From assembly GCA_029263945.1 (NCBI GenBank), contig JARIDM010000076.1:1-7156 (forward strand): 7,156 bases of DNA, written 5' to 3'. The position numbers and the translations under genes are program-made. Under the pieces are notes generated by a model, which saw only the letters and a list, made by a program, of their open reading frames with translations, did no database searches and had not been told where the DNA came from. Positions within the stretch are counted from its first letter, which is position 1. Every line of letters begins with the position of its first letter. The stretch comes from Sporosarcina sp. Its GTDB lineage: Bacteria; Bacillota; Bacilli; Bacillales_A; Planococcaceae. Of the stretch, positions 6,466 through 7,156 are shown piece by piece.

Positions 6466-7120
6466 CTATTTCTTCCCCTCTTTCACCTTCGATCAACGCA
6501 ATCCAACTCGAATATGCTTGGCGTGCTTTCGAATTATCCCCAGTTAACATGCCCGAAAGCAAGTCATTCACCAATGTCTTTTCAACTTCTGTTACGACTT
6601 CAAAAAAAGGTACACGGCTGTATTGCTTTAATAGATACCAAATTTTCAAGGATAATCTGTTCCCTGTCGCAACGATCATCTCTCGAATGATATCTTCTCT
6701 TAGAAGACCTTCTCCTTGTTTCAGTCTATACCGTAAACTTTCCCATACCGGCAACAAGCGCAAGGCTTCGTTTTCACAAATCAATTCTAATGCAGCAATT
6801 TCATGCATTTCCCTCGTTTGTTGTACATCGACCGTTGATGTCGGCTGTTGCATAATAAATTCCGCCACTACTTCAACAAATTGATTGTTTTGAAAATCAG
6901 CAAGAAAAGTTCCTTCCCCTCTTCTCGTTTCAATGAGACCTAGAAGTTCTAAACTTCGTAGCGCTTCACGAATCGTGGAACGACCTACTTGCATACGTTC
7001 TGCTAGTTCACGTTCCGATGGTAACTTTCCACCTGTTGTGATTTCCTCTGACTTAATCAGTTGCCTTAGTTCTCCAACAATTTCTAAATACATTTTCGAA
7101 TTGACTTTTTCATTTCCCAT
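6446..7120 (-). CDS. GntR/FadR-type transcriptional regulator, first visible gene of the acc-pfk-pyk operon
   Basis: This is a 224-residue DNA-binding protein. The N-terminal winged helix-turn-helix of the GntR family is complete: GGKLPSERELAERMQVGRST (30-49), then IREALRSLELLGLIETRRG and the wing GEGTFLAD (68-75). The rest (about 80-210) is all-helical and aligns by eye with FCD/FadR effector domains, with the ATGN (151-154) and TGDNSKARQAY (193-203) landmarks. The usual FCD metal ligands are missing: Arg146 stands where the FH histidine should be, and the two later histidines are also replaced. His106 is the only histidine in the protein. The ATG at 7120 lies 7 nt after GAGGAG (7128-7133). 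It overlaps accD by 20 nt. By position it is a likely regulator of this operon, perhaps sensing a fatty-acid or acyl-CoA signal, but that is inference. Similar FadR-family genes occur upstream of accD in other Bacillales. Confidence 0.9.
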   Translation of the reverse strand: MGNEKVNSKMYLEIVGELRQLIKSEEITTGGKLPSERELAERMQVGRSTIREALRSLELLGLIETRRGEGTFLADFQNNQFVEVVAEFIMQQPTSTVDVQQTREMHEIAALELICENEALRLLPVWESLRYRLKQGEGLLREDIIREMIVATGNRLSLKIWYLLKQYSRVPFFEVVTEVEKTLVNDLLSGMLTGDNSKARQAYSSWIALIEGERGEEIDDSRYI

Positions 7121-7148
7121 TGCTGAACTCCTCTGAAAATAGCAACCA

Positions 7149-7154
7149 AATATA
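7149..7154 (-). promoter_or_regulatory. Possible -10 box of the regulator-acc operon
   Basis: On the minus strand TATATT lies about 28 nt upstream of the regulator ATG, which would place a start near 7142 and give a leader of about 22 nt. Any -35 box is beyond the window edge, so this is only a candidate. Confidence 0.25.
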
Positions 7155-7156
7155 GT

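Noticed and set aside
7127..7141. CodY-box-like sequence (minus strand TATTTTCAGAGGAGT) upstream of the regulator gene
   Set aside because: It has four mismatches to the 15-bp consensus and overlaps the ribosome binding site, which accounts for part of the match by itself.

Overview
This window is a stretch of core central metabolism from a low-GC Gram-positive bacterium of the order Bacillales. It is AT-rich by eye, has strong AGGAGG-type ribosome binding sites, and the gene order and protein sequences resemble Bacillus and Planococcaceae-type genomes. The genus cannot be fixed from the sequence alone. No mobile element, CRISPR array, tRNA or rRNA was seen, and I found no convincing undescribed multi-gene system.

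Layout, read along the minus strand, which is the direction of most transcription: a GntR/FadR-type regulator (7120-6446), accD (6465-5605), accA (5603-4650), pfkA (4598-3639), pyk (3592-1832), a strong intrinsic terminator (1823-1785), and fxsA (1770-1384). Next comes one gene on the plus strand, an AI-2E/YtvI-type membrane protein (423-1397), whose 3' end overlaps that of fxsA. A 182-bp divergent regulatory region follows, and then the first 80 codons of citrate synthase citZ, again on the minus strand and cut by the window edge.

The regulator, accD, accA, pfkA and pyk look like one operon. The regulator overlaps accD by 20 nt, accD and accA are 1 nt apart, and the remaining gaps are about 50 nt with no terminator. 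It joins the carboxyltransferase half of acetyl-CoA carboxylase (first step of fatty acid synthesis) to the two control enzymes of lower and upper glycolysis. citZ, at the far end, competes for the same acetyl-CoA by sending it into the TCA cycle. The citZ promoter is well formed and has two catabolite-responsive-element-like sites, so glucose repression through CcpA is likely.

The points most worth a second look are: the operon's first-gene regulator, whose ligand domain has lost all the histidines of the usual FCD metal site; the plus-strand AI-2E gene sitting between fxsA and citZ; the terminator that runs straight into the fxsA ribosome binding site; and the two cre-like sites around the citZ promoter. 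The start codons given for pyk, pfkA and accA are shorter than the longest open frames, because ribosome binding sites and family N-termini support the internal ATGs.
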